From Sphingobacteriales bacterium 44-61 (GTDB taxonomy: Bacteria; Bacteroidota; Bacteroidia; Chitinophagales; Chitinophagaceae), in contig MKTW01000016.1 in the NCBI GenBank assembly GCA_001898405.1, forward strand, positions 1 to 64,000: a stretch of DNA of 64,000 nucleotides, given 5' to 3'. This document shows positions 34,340-43,019 of this stretch, piece by piece. A program made the position numbers and the translations under genes. The notes beneath the pieces are model-generated. The model made no database searches, had not been told where the DNA came from, and was given only the letters and a program-made list of their open reading frames with translations. Position 1 is the first letter of the stretch, and each line of letters starts with the position of its first letter.

Positions 34340-35665
34340 ATGAAAAAATACCTGCTGACTACCCTGCTTTTCTTTGCTGCAATAAGCTGGACCATGGCCC
34401 AGCAAACCAACAATAAGGAAGAACTGGAAAGAGAAAGAAAAGACATCCAGGGCGAGTTGAAAGAGATCCAGGACGTATATAACAGGGTGAAAGGTGAAAA
34501 GAACCAATCCCTTGCCCAGTTGAACATGCTCAAGCGTAAGATCTCCCTGCAGGAACGTTACATCACCAGTATCAACAAAGAACTTAAGATCATTGACGAC
34601 GATATGTATCTCAGCAATCTGGAAATATACCGGTTGCAGAAACAATTGGACACGCTTAAATCACAATATGCCCGCACCGTAGTGTATGCATATAAAAACC
34701 GCAGCAGTTTCAACTACGTCAATTTTATTTTTTCCGCCACCAGTTTTAATGATGCCGTCCGCCGCATTTCCTACCTGAAAAGCTACAGGGCTTACAGGGA
34801 AAAACAGGTGAACACCATTCATGAAACACAGGAACTGATCGCTAAACGCCAGCAGCAGCAACTTGTCAGGAAACAGCAGAAGAATGATGCATTGAAAACG
34901 CAGACAAAGGAAAGGGAAGCACTCGCAGATCAACGCCAGGAAAAAGATCATATCGTATCCGGATTAAAATCGCAGGAGAAAGACCTGCAAAAGCAAATAG
35001 CAGTCAAGAAAAAACGTGACAGGGATATTCAGAATGCGATCGCAGCCATCATTCGCCGCGAAATTGAAGCAGCCAAGAAAGAAGAAACGGCAAGATTAGC
35101 ATCTGCCAAGAAAGCAGCCGAAGAAGAAAAAGCAAGAAATGCATCAGCAACACCTACACCAGGCAAACCTGCTGCAACCAGTCCTTCTGTTGCCGCAACA
35201 GCACCTGCTAAAAAGCCTGAAAGTTATCTTGAGTTGAATGCAAAAGATATTGAGCTTGGTACCGATTTCGGCAATAGCCGTGGAAAGCTTCCCTGGCCGG
35301 TTGATAATGGATTTGTAAGCATACCTTTTGGCCCCTATACCATTGAAGGCACCAAACTCAGGGATGATAATCCCGGTCTTACCATCGGCACCCGTTCAGG
35401 CGCTCAGGTAAAAGCCGTATTTGACGGAGTGGTTTCAGCCGTGCACAACTATGGCGATGGTGCAGCGATCATTATCAGGCATGGTAAATACTATACTTCT
35501 TACAGTAATCTTTCCGGTGTAAATGTATCTAAGGGTGCAACTGTAAAACGCGGACAGGTGATCGGCCGTGCCGGTGATTCAGACGATGGCTCCAGCGGAA
35601 GGATTGACTTTATGCTGCTAATCGAAGCAAAGAATGTGAATCCAGCTCCCTGGCTCAGGAGATAG
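34340..35665 (+). CDS. EnvC-like murein hydrolase activator (degenerate M23/LytM domain)
   Basis: A periplasmic protein of 441 aa: signal peptide 1-20 (SWTMAQQ), long coiled coil about 25-130 and again 170-265 (KEELERERKDIQGELKEI, KEEETARLASAKKAAEEEK), a Pro/Ala linker, and a C-terminal LytM domain from about 320 (LPWPVDNGFVSIPFG to APWLRR). The usual metal ligands look lost: the first histidine motif is absent, the YxHL motif reads YSNL, and HFE-type HxH is replaced by RIDFMLLIE. As in E. coli EnvC, it therefore probably activates amidases rather than cutting peptidoglycan itself (inference). Its 3' end overlaps the convergent bshA by 11 bp. Confidence 0.88.
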   Translation: MKKYLLTTLLFFAAISWTMAQQTNNKEELERERKDIQGELKEIQDVYNRVKGEKNQSLAQLNMLKRKISLQERYITSINKELKIIDDDMYLSNLEIYRLQKQLDTLKSQYARTVVYAYKNRSSFNYVNFIFSATSFNDAVRRISYLKSYRAYREKQVNTIHETQELIAKRQQQQLVRKQQKNDALKTQTKEREALADQRQEKDHIVSGLKSQEKDLQKQIAVKKKRDRDIQNAIAAIIRREIEAAKKEETARLASAKKAAEEEKARNASATPTPGKPAATSPSVAATAPAKKPESYLELNAKDIELGTDFGNSRGKLPWPVDNGFVSIPFGPYTIEGTKLRDDNPGLTIGTRSGAQVKAVFDGVVSAVHNYGDGAAIIIRHGKYYTSYSNLSGVNVSKGATVKRGQVIGRAGDSDDGSSGRIDFMLLIEAKNVNPAPWLRR

Positions 35666-36788
35666 CAGGCTGAAGAAACTGTTCATACAGTTTTTCATAC
35701 TGCGGCACGATCGTATGTATATCGAATTTCTTTGCATGCGCCGCTGCCCTTTCTTTAAAACCTTTCAGCGTTTTATCGTCTTTAAGAATAGCTAAGGATT
35801 GTTGGCTCATGGTCACCACATCGCCGACATTGGCCATATAGCCGGTTTCACCATTGATATTTATTTCCGTTAAACCGCCGGCATTGGTTGATACTACCGG
35901 CACCCCTGCTGCCATTGCTTCCAGTGCTGCCAGGCCAAAGCTTTCATAATCGGAGGTGAGCAGAAAAAGATCAGCGATAGCGAGAATATCTTCCATTTGT
36001 TCCTGCTTGCCCACAAACCGGATCTCATCACTGATATTTAATTCCCTTGCAAGATCTTCTGCTGTGGATCGTTCAGGTCCATCGCCAACAAAAAGAAGCT
36101 TGGCAGGAATATGTTTTTGTACTTCGTTAAAAACCTTCACCACATCCTGCACACGTTTTATCTTACGGAAATTGGAAGCATGTAAAAGTATCCGCTCTCC
36201 ATTGGGCGCGATCACTTTCCGGAATGCATCGATCGGTTTGCGGACAAAACGTTTTACATCCACGAAATTGTAAATCACCTCTATATCTTTTTCGATACAG
36301 AACGTTTTGAAAGTTTCATCACGCAGGTTTTTCGATACAGCAGTGATGCTGTCGCTTTGGTTGATCGAGAACGCTACCACAGGTGCATATGTTTTATCTC
36401 TTCCCACCAGGGTGATGTCGGTGCCATGTAAAGTAGTGATCACGGGTATATGCTTCCCTTCCTTCGCCAGGATCTGCTTGGCCATAAAGGCCGCTGAAGC
36501 ATGGGGAATGGCATAATGCACATGGAGGAGGTCCAGGTTATTGTTCTTGATCACATCCACCATGGTGCTGGCCAAAGCCGTTTCGTAAGGGGGATAATCA
36601 AAAAGCGGATAGGTAGGTACCTGCACTTCATGATAAAATATATTGGGAATGAACCCGGATAAACGGACGGGCTGCTGGTAAGTAATAAAATGGACAAGGT
36701 GGCCTTTTTGAGCCAAAGCTTTGCCGAGTTCTGTCGCCAAAACACCGCTTCCGCCAAATGTAGGGTAGCAAACGATTCCGATACGCAT
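35655..36788 (-). CDS. bshA: N-acetyl-alpha-D-glucosaminyl L-malate synthase (bacillithiol synthesis)
   Basis: GT4 glycosyltransferase that joins UDP-GlcNAc to L-malate, the first step of bacillithiol synthesis. MRIGIVCYPTFGGSGVLATELG is the BshA N-terminus; LLHVHYAIPHASAAF, TLHGTDITLVG and NLRDETFKTF follow. The GT-B donor-site motif is SDYESFGLAALEAMAAGVPVV with the E-x7-E pair, and LLFVGDGPERS is the first C-domain strand. 377 aa, normal. It ends inside the EnvC-like gene (11-bp overlap, opposite strands). bshB and bshC are not in this window. Confidence 0.94.
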   Translation of the reverse strand: MRIGIVCYPTFGGSGVLATELGKALAQKGHLVHFITYQQPVRLSGFIPNIFYHEVQVPTYPLFDYPPYETALASTMVDVIKNNNLDLLHVHYAIPHASAAFMAKQILAKEGKHIPVITTLHGTDITLVGRDKTYAPVVAFSINQSDSITAVSKNLRDETFKTFCIEKDIEVIYNFVDVKRFVRKPIDAFRKVIAPNGERILLHASNFRKIKRVQDVVKVFNEVQKHIPAKLLFVGDGPERSTAEDLARELNISDEIRFVGKQEQMEDILAIADLFLLTSDYESFGLAALEAMAAGVPVVSTNAGGLTEININGETGYMANVGDVVTMSQQSLAILKDDKTLKGFKERAAAHAKKFDIHTIVPQYEKLYEQFLQPAIS

Positions 36789-36944
36789 TTGTATGATTAT
36801 AAGTTAATATGGCCGCCCCGGTCTGTTGAGCTTTGCCCGGCAGCACCTAAGGTAACAGTTTTAAGGCACTAAGGTTTGACGTTTATCTTAAATCTTTCTT
36901 CCTTGCTCTTTAACTTTTATCTTTAAGAAAAAATTTCTACTGCA

Positions 36945-38315
36945 ATGCGAGCATTTCTTTTTCTACTAAGTTTTTTATTAGTAGCCCAAATCCTTCCGGC
37001 CCAGGATGATTCCCTGATGATCCGTAAGATAGCCGATGAAATACTTCAGAACAGCAAGGCTTATGAAAATCTCCGCGTGCTTACCAAACAGATCGGTGGC
37101 CGGCTTGCCGGTTCGCCCGGTATGGTGAAAGCAGAAGCATGGGGCGCTAAAACCATGAAAGAATCAGGTGCGGCCAATACCTGGCTGCAGGAATGCATGG
37201 TGCCGCATTGGGTGAGAGGCGGTAAAGATGAAGCGAGCGCAGAATATGACAATGGGAAAAAAATAAAAAAGACCCTTGATATTGTTGCCCTTGGCAATTC
37301 CATTGGCACCGGCCCCAAAGGATTGAAAGCACAAGTGGTAGAAGTAAAATCATTTGCTGACCTGGAAGAAAAGAAAGACCAGGTAAAAGGAAAGATCGTT
37401 TTCTATAATTATAAATTCAATCCCAACTTCGTCAAAACCTTCAATGCTTATAGCGATGCGGTAAAATACCGCGGCCAGGGCCCAAGCCAGGCTGCCAGAT
37501 ACGGAGCTGTTGGTGTAATCGTTCGCAGCATGAGCCACAGTACGGATAATAATCCGCATACAGGTTCTACCCGTTACGATTCTGCATATCCCAAACTGCC
37601 TGCAGTTGCGATTGGATTAAAAGACGCTGATGAACTGAGTACGTTGCTGAAAACAAAACCTGTTAGCGTATCACTGAAAACAAATGGACATTTTCTTCCT
37701 GATACCATCGGTCATAACGTGATTGGTGAACTGAAAGGCAGCACTTACCCCGATGAGATCATTACCATTGGCGGCCACCTCGATAGCTGGGACAATTGTG
37801 AAGGAGCGCATGATGACGGCACCGGTTGCGTACAAACGATGGAAATACTGCGCAGCCTTGTAGCGCTTGGCTACCAACCGAAAAGAACGATCCGCTTTGT
37901 ATTGTTTGCCAATGAAGAAAACGGCTTGAGAGGCGGAACGAAATATGCAGCAGAAGCCAAAGCTAAAAATGAGAAACATGTTTTCGCCCTTGAGAGTGAT
38001 GCCGGTGGTTTTACACCACGCGGATTCGGCTTTACTGTATCAGATGCGCAGTTTCAGAAAATCCTTTCCTGGAAGCCGTTGCTGGAGCCTTATGGTGCCA
38101 GTGATCTTACACGCGATGGTGGTGGTGCAGATATAGGACCGCTCAACCGCACATTCGGAACACCTGTTGCAGAATTGAACCCCGACTCACAACGTTATTT
38201 TGATATACACCATTCCCGCAATGATGTGTTTGAGAACGTGAATAAGCGCGAACTTGAACTGGGCGCTGTGAATATGGCAGCCTTGATTTACCTGGTTGAT
38301 AAATACGGTTTGTAA
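36945..38315 (+). CDS. Secreted M28 family zinc aminopeptidase
   Basis: Exported di-zinc peptidase of 456 aa, probably an aminopeptidase or carboxypeptidase of the PGCP/Q-type. Signal peptide 1-19 (LLVAQILPAQ). A PA-like insert covers about residues 120-230. Zinc ligands are His in IGGHLDSWDNCEGAHDDGTG (with the bridging Asp and Asp nearby), the general base pair EE in VLFANEENGLRGG, Asp in ALESDAGGFTPRG and the last His in FDIHHSRNDVFE. The following acetyltransferase gene begins 1 bp after its stop codon, so the two are translationally linked. Confidence 0.92.
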   Translation: MRAFLFLLSFLLVAQILPAQDDSLMIRKIADEILQNSKAYENLRVLTKQIGGRLAGSPGMVKAEAWGAKTMKESGAANTWLQECMVPHWVRGGKDEASAEYDNGKKIKKTLDIVALGNSIGTGPKGLKAQVVEVKSFADLEEKKDQVKGKIVFYNYKFNPNFVKTFNAYSDAVKYRGQGPSQAARYGAVGVIVRSMSHSTDNNPHTGSTRYDSAYPKLPAVAIGLKDADELSTLLKTKPVSVSLKTNGHFLPDTIGHNVIGELKGSTYPDEIITIGGHLDSWDNCEGAHDDGTGCVQTMEILRSLVALGYQPKRTIRFVLFANEENGLRGGTKYAAEAKAKNEKHVFALESDAGGFTPRGFGFTVSDAQFQKILSWKPLLEPYGASDLTRDGGGADIGPLNRTFGTPVAELNPDSQRYFDIHHSRNDVFENVNKRELELGAVNMAALIYLVDKYGL

Positions 38316-38316
38316 A

Positions 38317-38763
38317 ATGGGACCTTACGAAGTAAGAAAAAATGATTTCCTGATCAGTACAGACAGGTCTTTGCTGAACCTGGATATAATTCACGGGTAC
38401 CTCTCCAAAGAATCATACTGGGCAATGAATATCCCAAGGGAACTGGTGGAGAAATCCATTGAACATTCACTTTGCTTTGGGATCTATCATCAACAGCAAC
38501 AGGTTGGTTTTGGGAGACTGATCACCGACCAGGCAACTTTTGCTTACCTGGCAGACGTGTTTGTGCTGGAAAGCTATCGCGGAAAGGGCTTATCTAAATG
38601 GTTGATGGAGTCCATTCATGCCCACCCGGAATTGCAGGGATTGCGGAGATGGGTGCTGGGAACACGCGACGCCCATGGACTGTATACACAATTTGGCTGG
38701 GCGGAACTTCCTGAAGAACTCAGGCACCGGTTTATGCACAGGCAGGACCGGAAAACGTACTGA
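38317..38763 (+). CDS. GNAT family N-acetyltransferase
   Basis: A cytoplasmic acetyl-CoA-dependent transferase of 148 aa. The GNAT motif A is LADVFVLESYRGKGLSKWLM (Q/R-x-x-G-x-G/A as YRGKGLS), with FGRLITD on strand 4 and a C-terminal DAHGLYTQFGWAEL motif B, which is characteristic of a subgroup related to small-molecule acetyltransferases. The ATG at 38317 is chosen because it follows the upstream stop by 1 bp; the frame opens seven codons earlier. The acceptor substrate is unknown. It ends directly next to the convergent argH stop, with no intergenic base. Confidence 0.88.
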   Translation: MGPYEVRKNDFLISTDRSLLNLDIIHGYLSKESYWAMNIPRELVEKSIEHSLCFGIYHQQQQVGFGRLITDQATFAYLADVFVLESYRGKGLSKWLMESIHAHPELQGLRRWVLGTRDAHGLYTQFGWAELPEELRHRFMHRQDRKTY

Positions 38764-40098
38764 TCACGGCTTCAGCAACGCGTCGATAGCGGCATGCACT
38801 TTTTCGAATGCAAAGGAGCTGATCACAGCATCCATTTGCTGTTTCACTTTTTCTGTGCCCAGATTTCCAATACTCCCTTCATGTGTATGATGAATATTGG
38901 TATCGTAGGTAAACTTACCTGCTTCAATATTTAAACCCACCTGCTTGTAAGCATCGCGGAATGGAATGCCTTGCAATACCAGTTTATTCACTTCTTCCAC
39001 GCTGAACAGGTATTTATATTTTTCGTCTTTGACGATATCTTTTTTGATCTCGATATTCGACAGCATCAATCCTGCCATTTCAATACAATCCTTCAATGTT
39101 TTGAAGGCCGGGAATAAATGTTCTTTCAGCAATTGCAGATCGCGGTGATAGCCAGAAGGGAGATTGGTGGTCATCAGCATGATCTCATTCGGCAGGGATT
39201 TGATCCTGTTGCAATGCGATCGGATCAGTTCAAACACATCCGGGTTTTTTTTATGCGGCATGATGCTGCTGCCGGTAGTTAGCTCCGCAGGGAAGCTGAT
39301 AAAATCGAAATTCTGGTTAAGGTATAAGCAGGCGTCCATGCTCAGCCTCGCAAGTGTATCTGCAATATTCGCTAAAGCCTGTGCTACTATTCTTTCTGCT
39401 TTGCCGCGCCCCATTTGTGCATACACCACATTATAATTCAGCTCTGCAAAACCCAGTAAACGGGTGGTCAGGGTTCTGTTGACAGGAAAAGAAGAACCAT
39501 AGCCGGCTGCAGAACCCAGCGGGTTTTTATTCACTATATCATATGCTGCTTTCACTGTTATCAGATCATCCACCAGTCCTTCAGCGTAAGCGCCAAACCA
39601 TAAACCAAAAGAAGAAGGCATGGCCAGTTGAAGGTGGGTGTATCCCGGCAGTAAATGATCTTTATATTTTTCGCTCTGGCTTTGCAGCAGTTCAAACAGA
39701 GGTTGTATGTTATTTACCAGTTCTTCCAGTTCATTGCGGAGAAAAAGTTTTACATCTACCAGCACCTGGTCGTTGCGGCTGCGGGCGCTGTGTATTTTCT
39801 TCCCGGTATCGCCTAATGCCTGTGTAAGCAATAGTTCAACCTGGGAATGGATATCTTCCACATCATCCTGCAATTTGAATTCACCACTGGCGATAAGGGC
39901 ATAAATACGTTTCAGCTCAGCCTGGAGAACGGTTAATTCTGTTTTGGTAAGCAGATTCACCGATTCAAGCATCTGGGTATGTGCCAATGAACCCAACACA
40001 TCAAAACGTGCAAGATAGAGGTCCATTTCACGGTCTTTGCCGACAGTAAAGGTTTCTACTTCTTTGAGTGATGCAGTATTTTTTTGCCAGAGCTTCAT
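38764..40098 (-). CDS. argH: Argininosuccinate lyase
   Basis: Last step of arginine synthesis: cleaves argininosuccinate to arginine and fumarate. The family signature TGSSIMPHKKNPDVFEL carries the catalytic serine; HSRSRNDQ-type loop is seen as IHSARSRNDQVLVD and the catalytic histidine region as LPGYTHLQLAMPSSFG. 444 aa, normal length. It is the last gene of the minus-strand arg operon, 15 bp after the M20 deacylase stop. Confidence 0.96.
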   Translation of the reverse strand: MKLWQKNTASLKEVETFTVGKDREMDLYLARFDVLGSLAHTQMLESVNLLTKTELTVLQAELKRIYALIASGEFKLQDDVEDIHSQVELLLTQALGDTGKKIHSARSRNDQVLVDVKLFLRNELEELVNNIQPLFELLQSQSEKYKDHLLPGYTHLQLAMPSSFGLWFGAYAEGLVDDLITVKAAYDIVNKNPLGSAAGYGSSFPVNRTLTTRLLGFAELNYNVVYAQMGRGKAERIVAQALANIADTLARLSMDACLYLNQNFDFISFPAELTTGSSIMPHKKNPDVFELIRSHCNRIKSLPNEIMLMTTNLPSGYHRDLQLLKEHLFPAFKTLKDCIEMAGLMLSNIEIKKDIVKDEKYKYLFSVEEVNKLVLQGIPFRDAYKQVGLNIEAGKFTYDTNIHHTHEGSIGNLGTEKVKQQMDAVISSFAFEKVHAAIDALLKP

Positions 40099-40113
40099 GG
40101 TTTCAGTTTTTTG

Positions 40114-41187
40114 CTATACGACCTTTTCAAGAAAATGAATGTACAGTTCAATGCCCTCATTGATCTCTGAAAGGTAAATATATTCATCTGCTGTATGACT
40201 TCTTGCTGAATCACCAGGTCCTATCTTTAATGCAGGAAAAGGCATCAGCGCTTTATCGGAAGTGGTGGGTGAGCCATAATAAGTTCTTCCCAGTTCTATG
40301 CCGGCTTTAATGATCGGATGTTCCAATGAAATGGAAGTGGAGCGAAGGCGCGTGCTTCTTGGTTTCACTTCGCAGCTTACATGCGTTTTGATGATATCGA
40401 TCACTTCCTCAAAGGTATACAGTTCATTGATCCTTGTATCTACCACAAAACGGCAAACAGCGGGCACTACATTATGGGCTTTATTTTCTGTTTCAATAAC
40501 AGTGACGCTCATTTTGGAAGGGCCCAGCAGGGGAGATATTTTTTCAAGCTGGTAGGTCCTGAACCATTCGATATCCTTTAGCGCTTTATAAATGGAATTA
40601 TCACCTTCATTGCGTGCAGCATGCCCGGCTTTTCCATGGCTAACACAGTCGAGCACCATCAGCCCTCTTTCAGCAACGGCCATCTGCATCTGGGTAGGCT
40701 CTCCAACAATGGCGAAATCGATAGCCGGTAAATAAGGAAGCGTTTTTTCAATACCACCGGTTCCGGAGATCTCCTCTTCGGCTGTAGCAGCTAAGGCAAT
40801 ATTGTAACGGAGCGAAGGGCGCTCGTAAAAATGAAGAAAGCTGGCGATCAGTGAAACCAGGCAACCACCGGCATCATTGCTGCCGAGACCGAATAACTTT
40901 CCATCTTCCACTACAGCAGAGAAAGGGTCTTTGGTGTATTGTGGGTTGGGTTTGACTGTGTCATGATGGGAGTTGAGCAAAATGGTAGGTTTGCTTTTAT
41001 CAAAATGGCGGTTAAAAGCAAACACATTATTACCTACCCGGGAATGTTCAATGTTCCTGGTGCCCAGGAACCGGCAAAGCAAACCTGCAGTCTGATCTTC
41101 TTCGCGGCTGTAGGAAGGCGTAGTGATCAGTTCTTTCAGCAGGGCGATTGCATCCTGCTGCAAGGTATATAGGCTATTGCTATTCAT
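40114..41187 (-). CDS. argE': M20 family deacylase of arginine synthesis (N-acylcitrulline deacylase)
   Basis: A cytosolic zinc peptidase-fold enzyme of 357 aa. Metal ligands: His/Asp in LLNSHHDTV, the bridging Asp in LGSNDAGG, the catalytic Glu pair in AATAEEEISG, Glu/Asp in VGEPTQ and the last His in ARSHTADEY. In Bacteroidota with an acylornithine carbamoyltransferase, this partner removes the acyl group from N-acetyl- or N-succinylcitrulline rather than from ornithine (established for the pathway; applied here by context). It overlaps argB by 8 bp. Whether the acyl group is acetyl or succinyl depends on the carbamoyltransferase (see argF'). Confidence 0.9.
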   Translation of the reverse strand: MNSNSLYTLQQDAIALLKELITTPSYSREEDQTAGLLCRFLGTRNIEHSRVGNNVFAFNRHFDKSKPTILLNSHHDTVKPNPQYTKDPFSAVVEDGKLFGLGSNDAGGCLVSLIASFLHFYERPSLRYNIALAATAEEEISGTGGIEKTLPYLPAIDFAIVGEPTQMQMAVAERGLMVLDCVSHGKAGHAARNEGDNSIYKALKDIEWFRTYQLEKISPLLGPSKMSVTVIETENKAHNVVPAVCRFVVDTRINELYTFEEVIDIIKTHVSCEVKPRSTRLRSTSISLEHPIIKAGIELGRTYYGSPTTSDKALMPFPALKIGPGDSARSHTADEYIYLSEINEGIELYIHFLEKVV

Positions 41188-41965
41188 TTATAATGGTTGT
41201 TCCCGAACTTCCATCAATGAGCTTTCCGAGATTTTCCGCTTTTCCAATGATCACTTTTTTTACACCATTGTTCAGGGCAGTAAAAGCATTGTCCAGTTTA
41301 GGGATCATGCCGGCAAAGATCTTTTCTTTTTCTTTCAGTTGCCTGTAATAGGTTGGGGTAAGCTCCGGTATCACCGTGCTGTCATCTTCAGCATCCAGCA
41401 ATACGCCTGATTTTTCAAATGAATAAACCAGGCTTACTTCAAAATCTTGGCTCAGGCCTTTGGCCAATTCCTGTGCGATAGTGTCTGCATTGGTATTCAA
41501 TAACTGTCCCTGCTGATCGTGTGTGATCGGGGCAAAGACGATAGTAATACGCTGATCGAGCAGGTTTTTCAATAGCCCGGTGTTTATTGCATCCACATCC
41601 CCGACATAACCATAATCCACTACAGGATGCCGGCGTTTATGGGCAAGGATCGCGTCGCCATCAGCACCGCAAAGACCAAGTGCATTACAGTGGTGCGATT
41701 GCAGGCGGGCTACAATGTTCTTGTTGATATAACCTGCATACACCATTGTAACGATCTTCAATGTTTCTGCATCAGTGATCCGGCGGCCATCTACCAATTG
41801 CTGATGTACGCCCATTGTTTCTGCCAGTTTGGTAGCCAGTTTACCGCCACCATGTACAAGTATCTTGGGGATGTTGATACCGGCAAACTCTTTCAGGAAG
41901 GAAAACAGCTTTACTTCATCATCAATGATATTGCCGCTGATCTTTATGACTAATAAACGGTTCAT
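41180..41965 (-). CDS. argB: Acetylglutamate kinase (amino acid kinase family)
   Basis: Phosphorylates N-acylglutamate at the gamma-carboxyl. A 261-aa amino acid kinase: KISGNIID (N-terminal Lys-phosphate loop), VHGGGKLATKLAE (glycine loop), GRRITDAETLKIV, and NTNADTIAQELAKGL (acidic Mg-binding segment) are all present. It lacks the extended N-terminal helix of arginine-inhibited hexameric forms, as far as can be judged. It overlaps argF' by 4 bp at its start and the deacylase by 8 bp at its end. Confidence 0.94.
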   Translation of the reverse strand: MNRLLVIKISGNIIDDEVKLFSFLKEFAGINIPKILVHGGGKLATKLAETMGVHQQLVDGRRITDAETLKIVTMVYAGYINKNIVARLQSHHCNALGLCGADGDAILAHKRRHPVVDYGYVGDVDAINTGLLKNLLDQRITIVFAPITHDQQGQLLNTNADTIAQELAKGLSQDFEVSLVYSFEKSGVLLDAEDDSTVIPELTPTYYRQLKEKEKIFAGMIPKLDNAFTALNNGVKKVIIGKAENLGKLIDGSSGTTIINE

Positions 41966-42924
41966 TTATTCTTTAGTATTTCACTCAGCACCACCTGGGC
42001 AGCCCATACGCGGTTGCTTGCTTCCTGGGTCACAAGGCTGTTGGGCCCGTCCAGCACTTCATCACTCAGTTCTACATTTCTTCTCACCGGTAGGCAGTGC
42101 ATTACTTTCGCCTGGTTGGTTATCTCCAGTTTTTTATTGGTAAGCATCCATTGGGGATCGCTTTCATAGATCTTGCCATAATCCTTGAAAGTGCTCCAGT
42201 TCTTTACATACACATAATCCGCATCTTTCAAAGCTTCATCCTGGTTATGGGTGATGGTCGCTCCTTGTGTAAACTCTTCACTCAACTCATAATCTTCGGG
42301 ATGTGTGATCACGAAATCAGCTTTTCCCCAGGCATTGATCCATTGGGAGAAGCTGTTGGCCACGCATTGCGGAAGTGGTTTCACATGAGGTGCCCAGGTG
42401 AGAACGATCTTTGGCTTGTGGGCAGCCGGCTTCAGGCGGCTGTGTTCCTGTATTGTGATAATGTCCGTTAATGATTGAAGCGGATGCAGCGTAGCGCTTT
42501 CAAGGCTTACTACAGGGATACCTGCATATTTGATGAACTGTTTTATGTACAGTTCACTATAATCGTCTTCACGGTTTTTTAAAGAAGGAAAAGTTCTTAT
42601 AGCAAGAACATCGAAATACTTGCCGAAAATGGGAGCAGCATCTTTAACGTGTTCCACCGTATTTCCGCTCATGATCGCTTCTTCTTCAAACTCAAGCGCC
42701 CAGCCTTCACTGCCAACATTGAACAAGATGGCGTCCATTCCAAGATTTTGTGCAGCAATCTGTGTGCTTAGCCTTGTGCGCATACTGGGATTAAGAAAAA
42801 GGCAGCCGATACGCTTGCCCGCACCCAGTGTTTTATCTTTAAAAGGGTCAGCTTTATATGCCAGCGCTTTTTTCACCAGCCCGTCAATGTCAGCGGCATC
42901 ATGGGCAGAAATAAAATTTTTCAT
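41962..42924 (-). CDS. argF': N-acylornithine carbamoyltransferase (acetyl- or succinyl-ornithine)
   Basis: Carbamoylates N-acylornithine to N-acylcitrulline. The carbamoyl-phosphate loop is FLNPSMRTRLST (SMRTR in place of the usual STRTR), with HPLQSLTDI and MHCLPVRRN downstream. MKNFISAHDA at 42924 matches the known family start; nine further codons upstream are possible. Numbered from there, residue 90 is Val in GNTVEHV. In the Xanthomonas acetylornithine enzyme this site is Glu92 and in the Bacteroides fragilis succinylornithine enzyme Pro90; as I recall, replacing Glu92 by small non-acidic residues shifts the enzyme to succinylornithine. Val here thus points to a succinyl substrate (inference). 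Confidence 0.93.
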   Translation of the reverse strand: MKNFISAHDAADIDGLVKKALAYKADPFKDKTLGAGKRIGCLFLNPSMRTRLSTQIAAQNLGMDAILFNVGSEGWALEFEEEAIMSGNTVEHVKDAAPIFGKYFDVLAIRTFPSLKNREDDYSELYIKQFIKYAGIPVVSLESATLHPLQSLTDIITIQEHSRLKPAAHKPKIVLTWAPHVKPLPQCVANSFSQWINAWGKADFVITHPEDYELSEEFTQGATITHNQDEALKDADYVYVKNWSTFKDYGKIYESDPQWMLTNKKLEITNQAKVMHCLPVRRNVELSDEVLDGPNSLVTQEASNRVWAAQVVLSEILKNK

Positions 42925-42961
42925 GTGCACGTATTTATTGTTCCTGGCCACATGGAATTCT

Positions 42962-43013
42962 GCATAATAAAATATTCATTGACCCTGGGCATGGAATAAA
43001 TATTTTATTATGC
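42962..43013. promoter_or_regulatory. 15-bp perfect A+T-rich inverted repeat inside the arg operon
   Basis: GCATAATAAAATATT (42962-42976) and AATATTTTATTATGC (42999-43013) are exact reverse complements with a 22-nt loop. It lies in the 95-bp gap between argD and argF'. The right arm overlaps GAATAAATATT, close to the ArgR-box core GAATwwwwATTC. Candidate ArgR site or an mRNA hairpin. Confidence 0.5.
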
Positions 43014-43019
43014 TTCATT

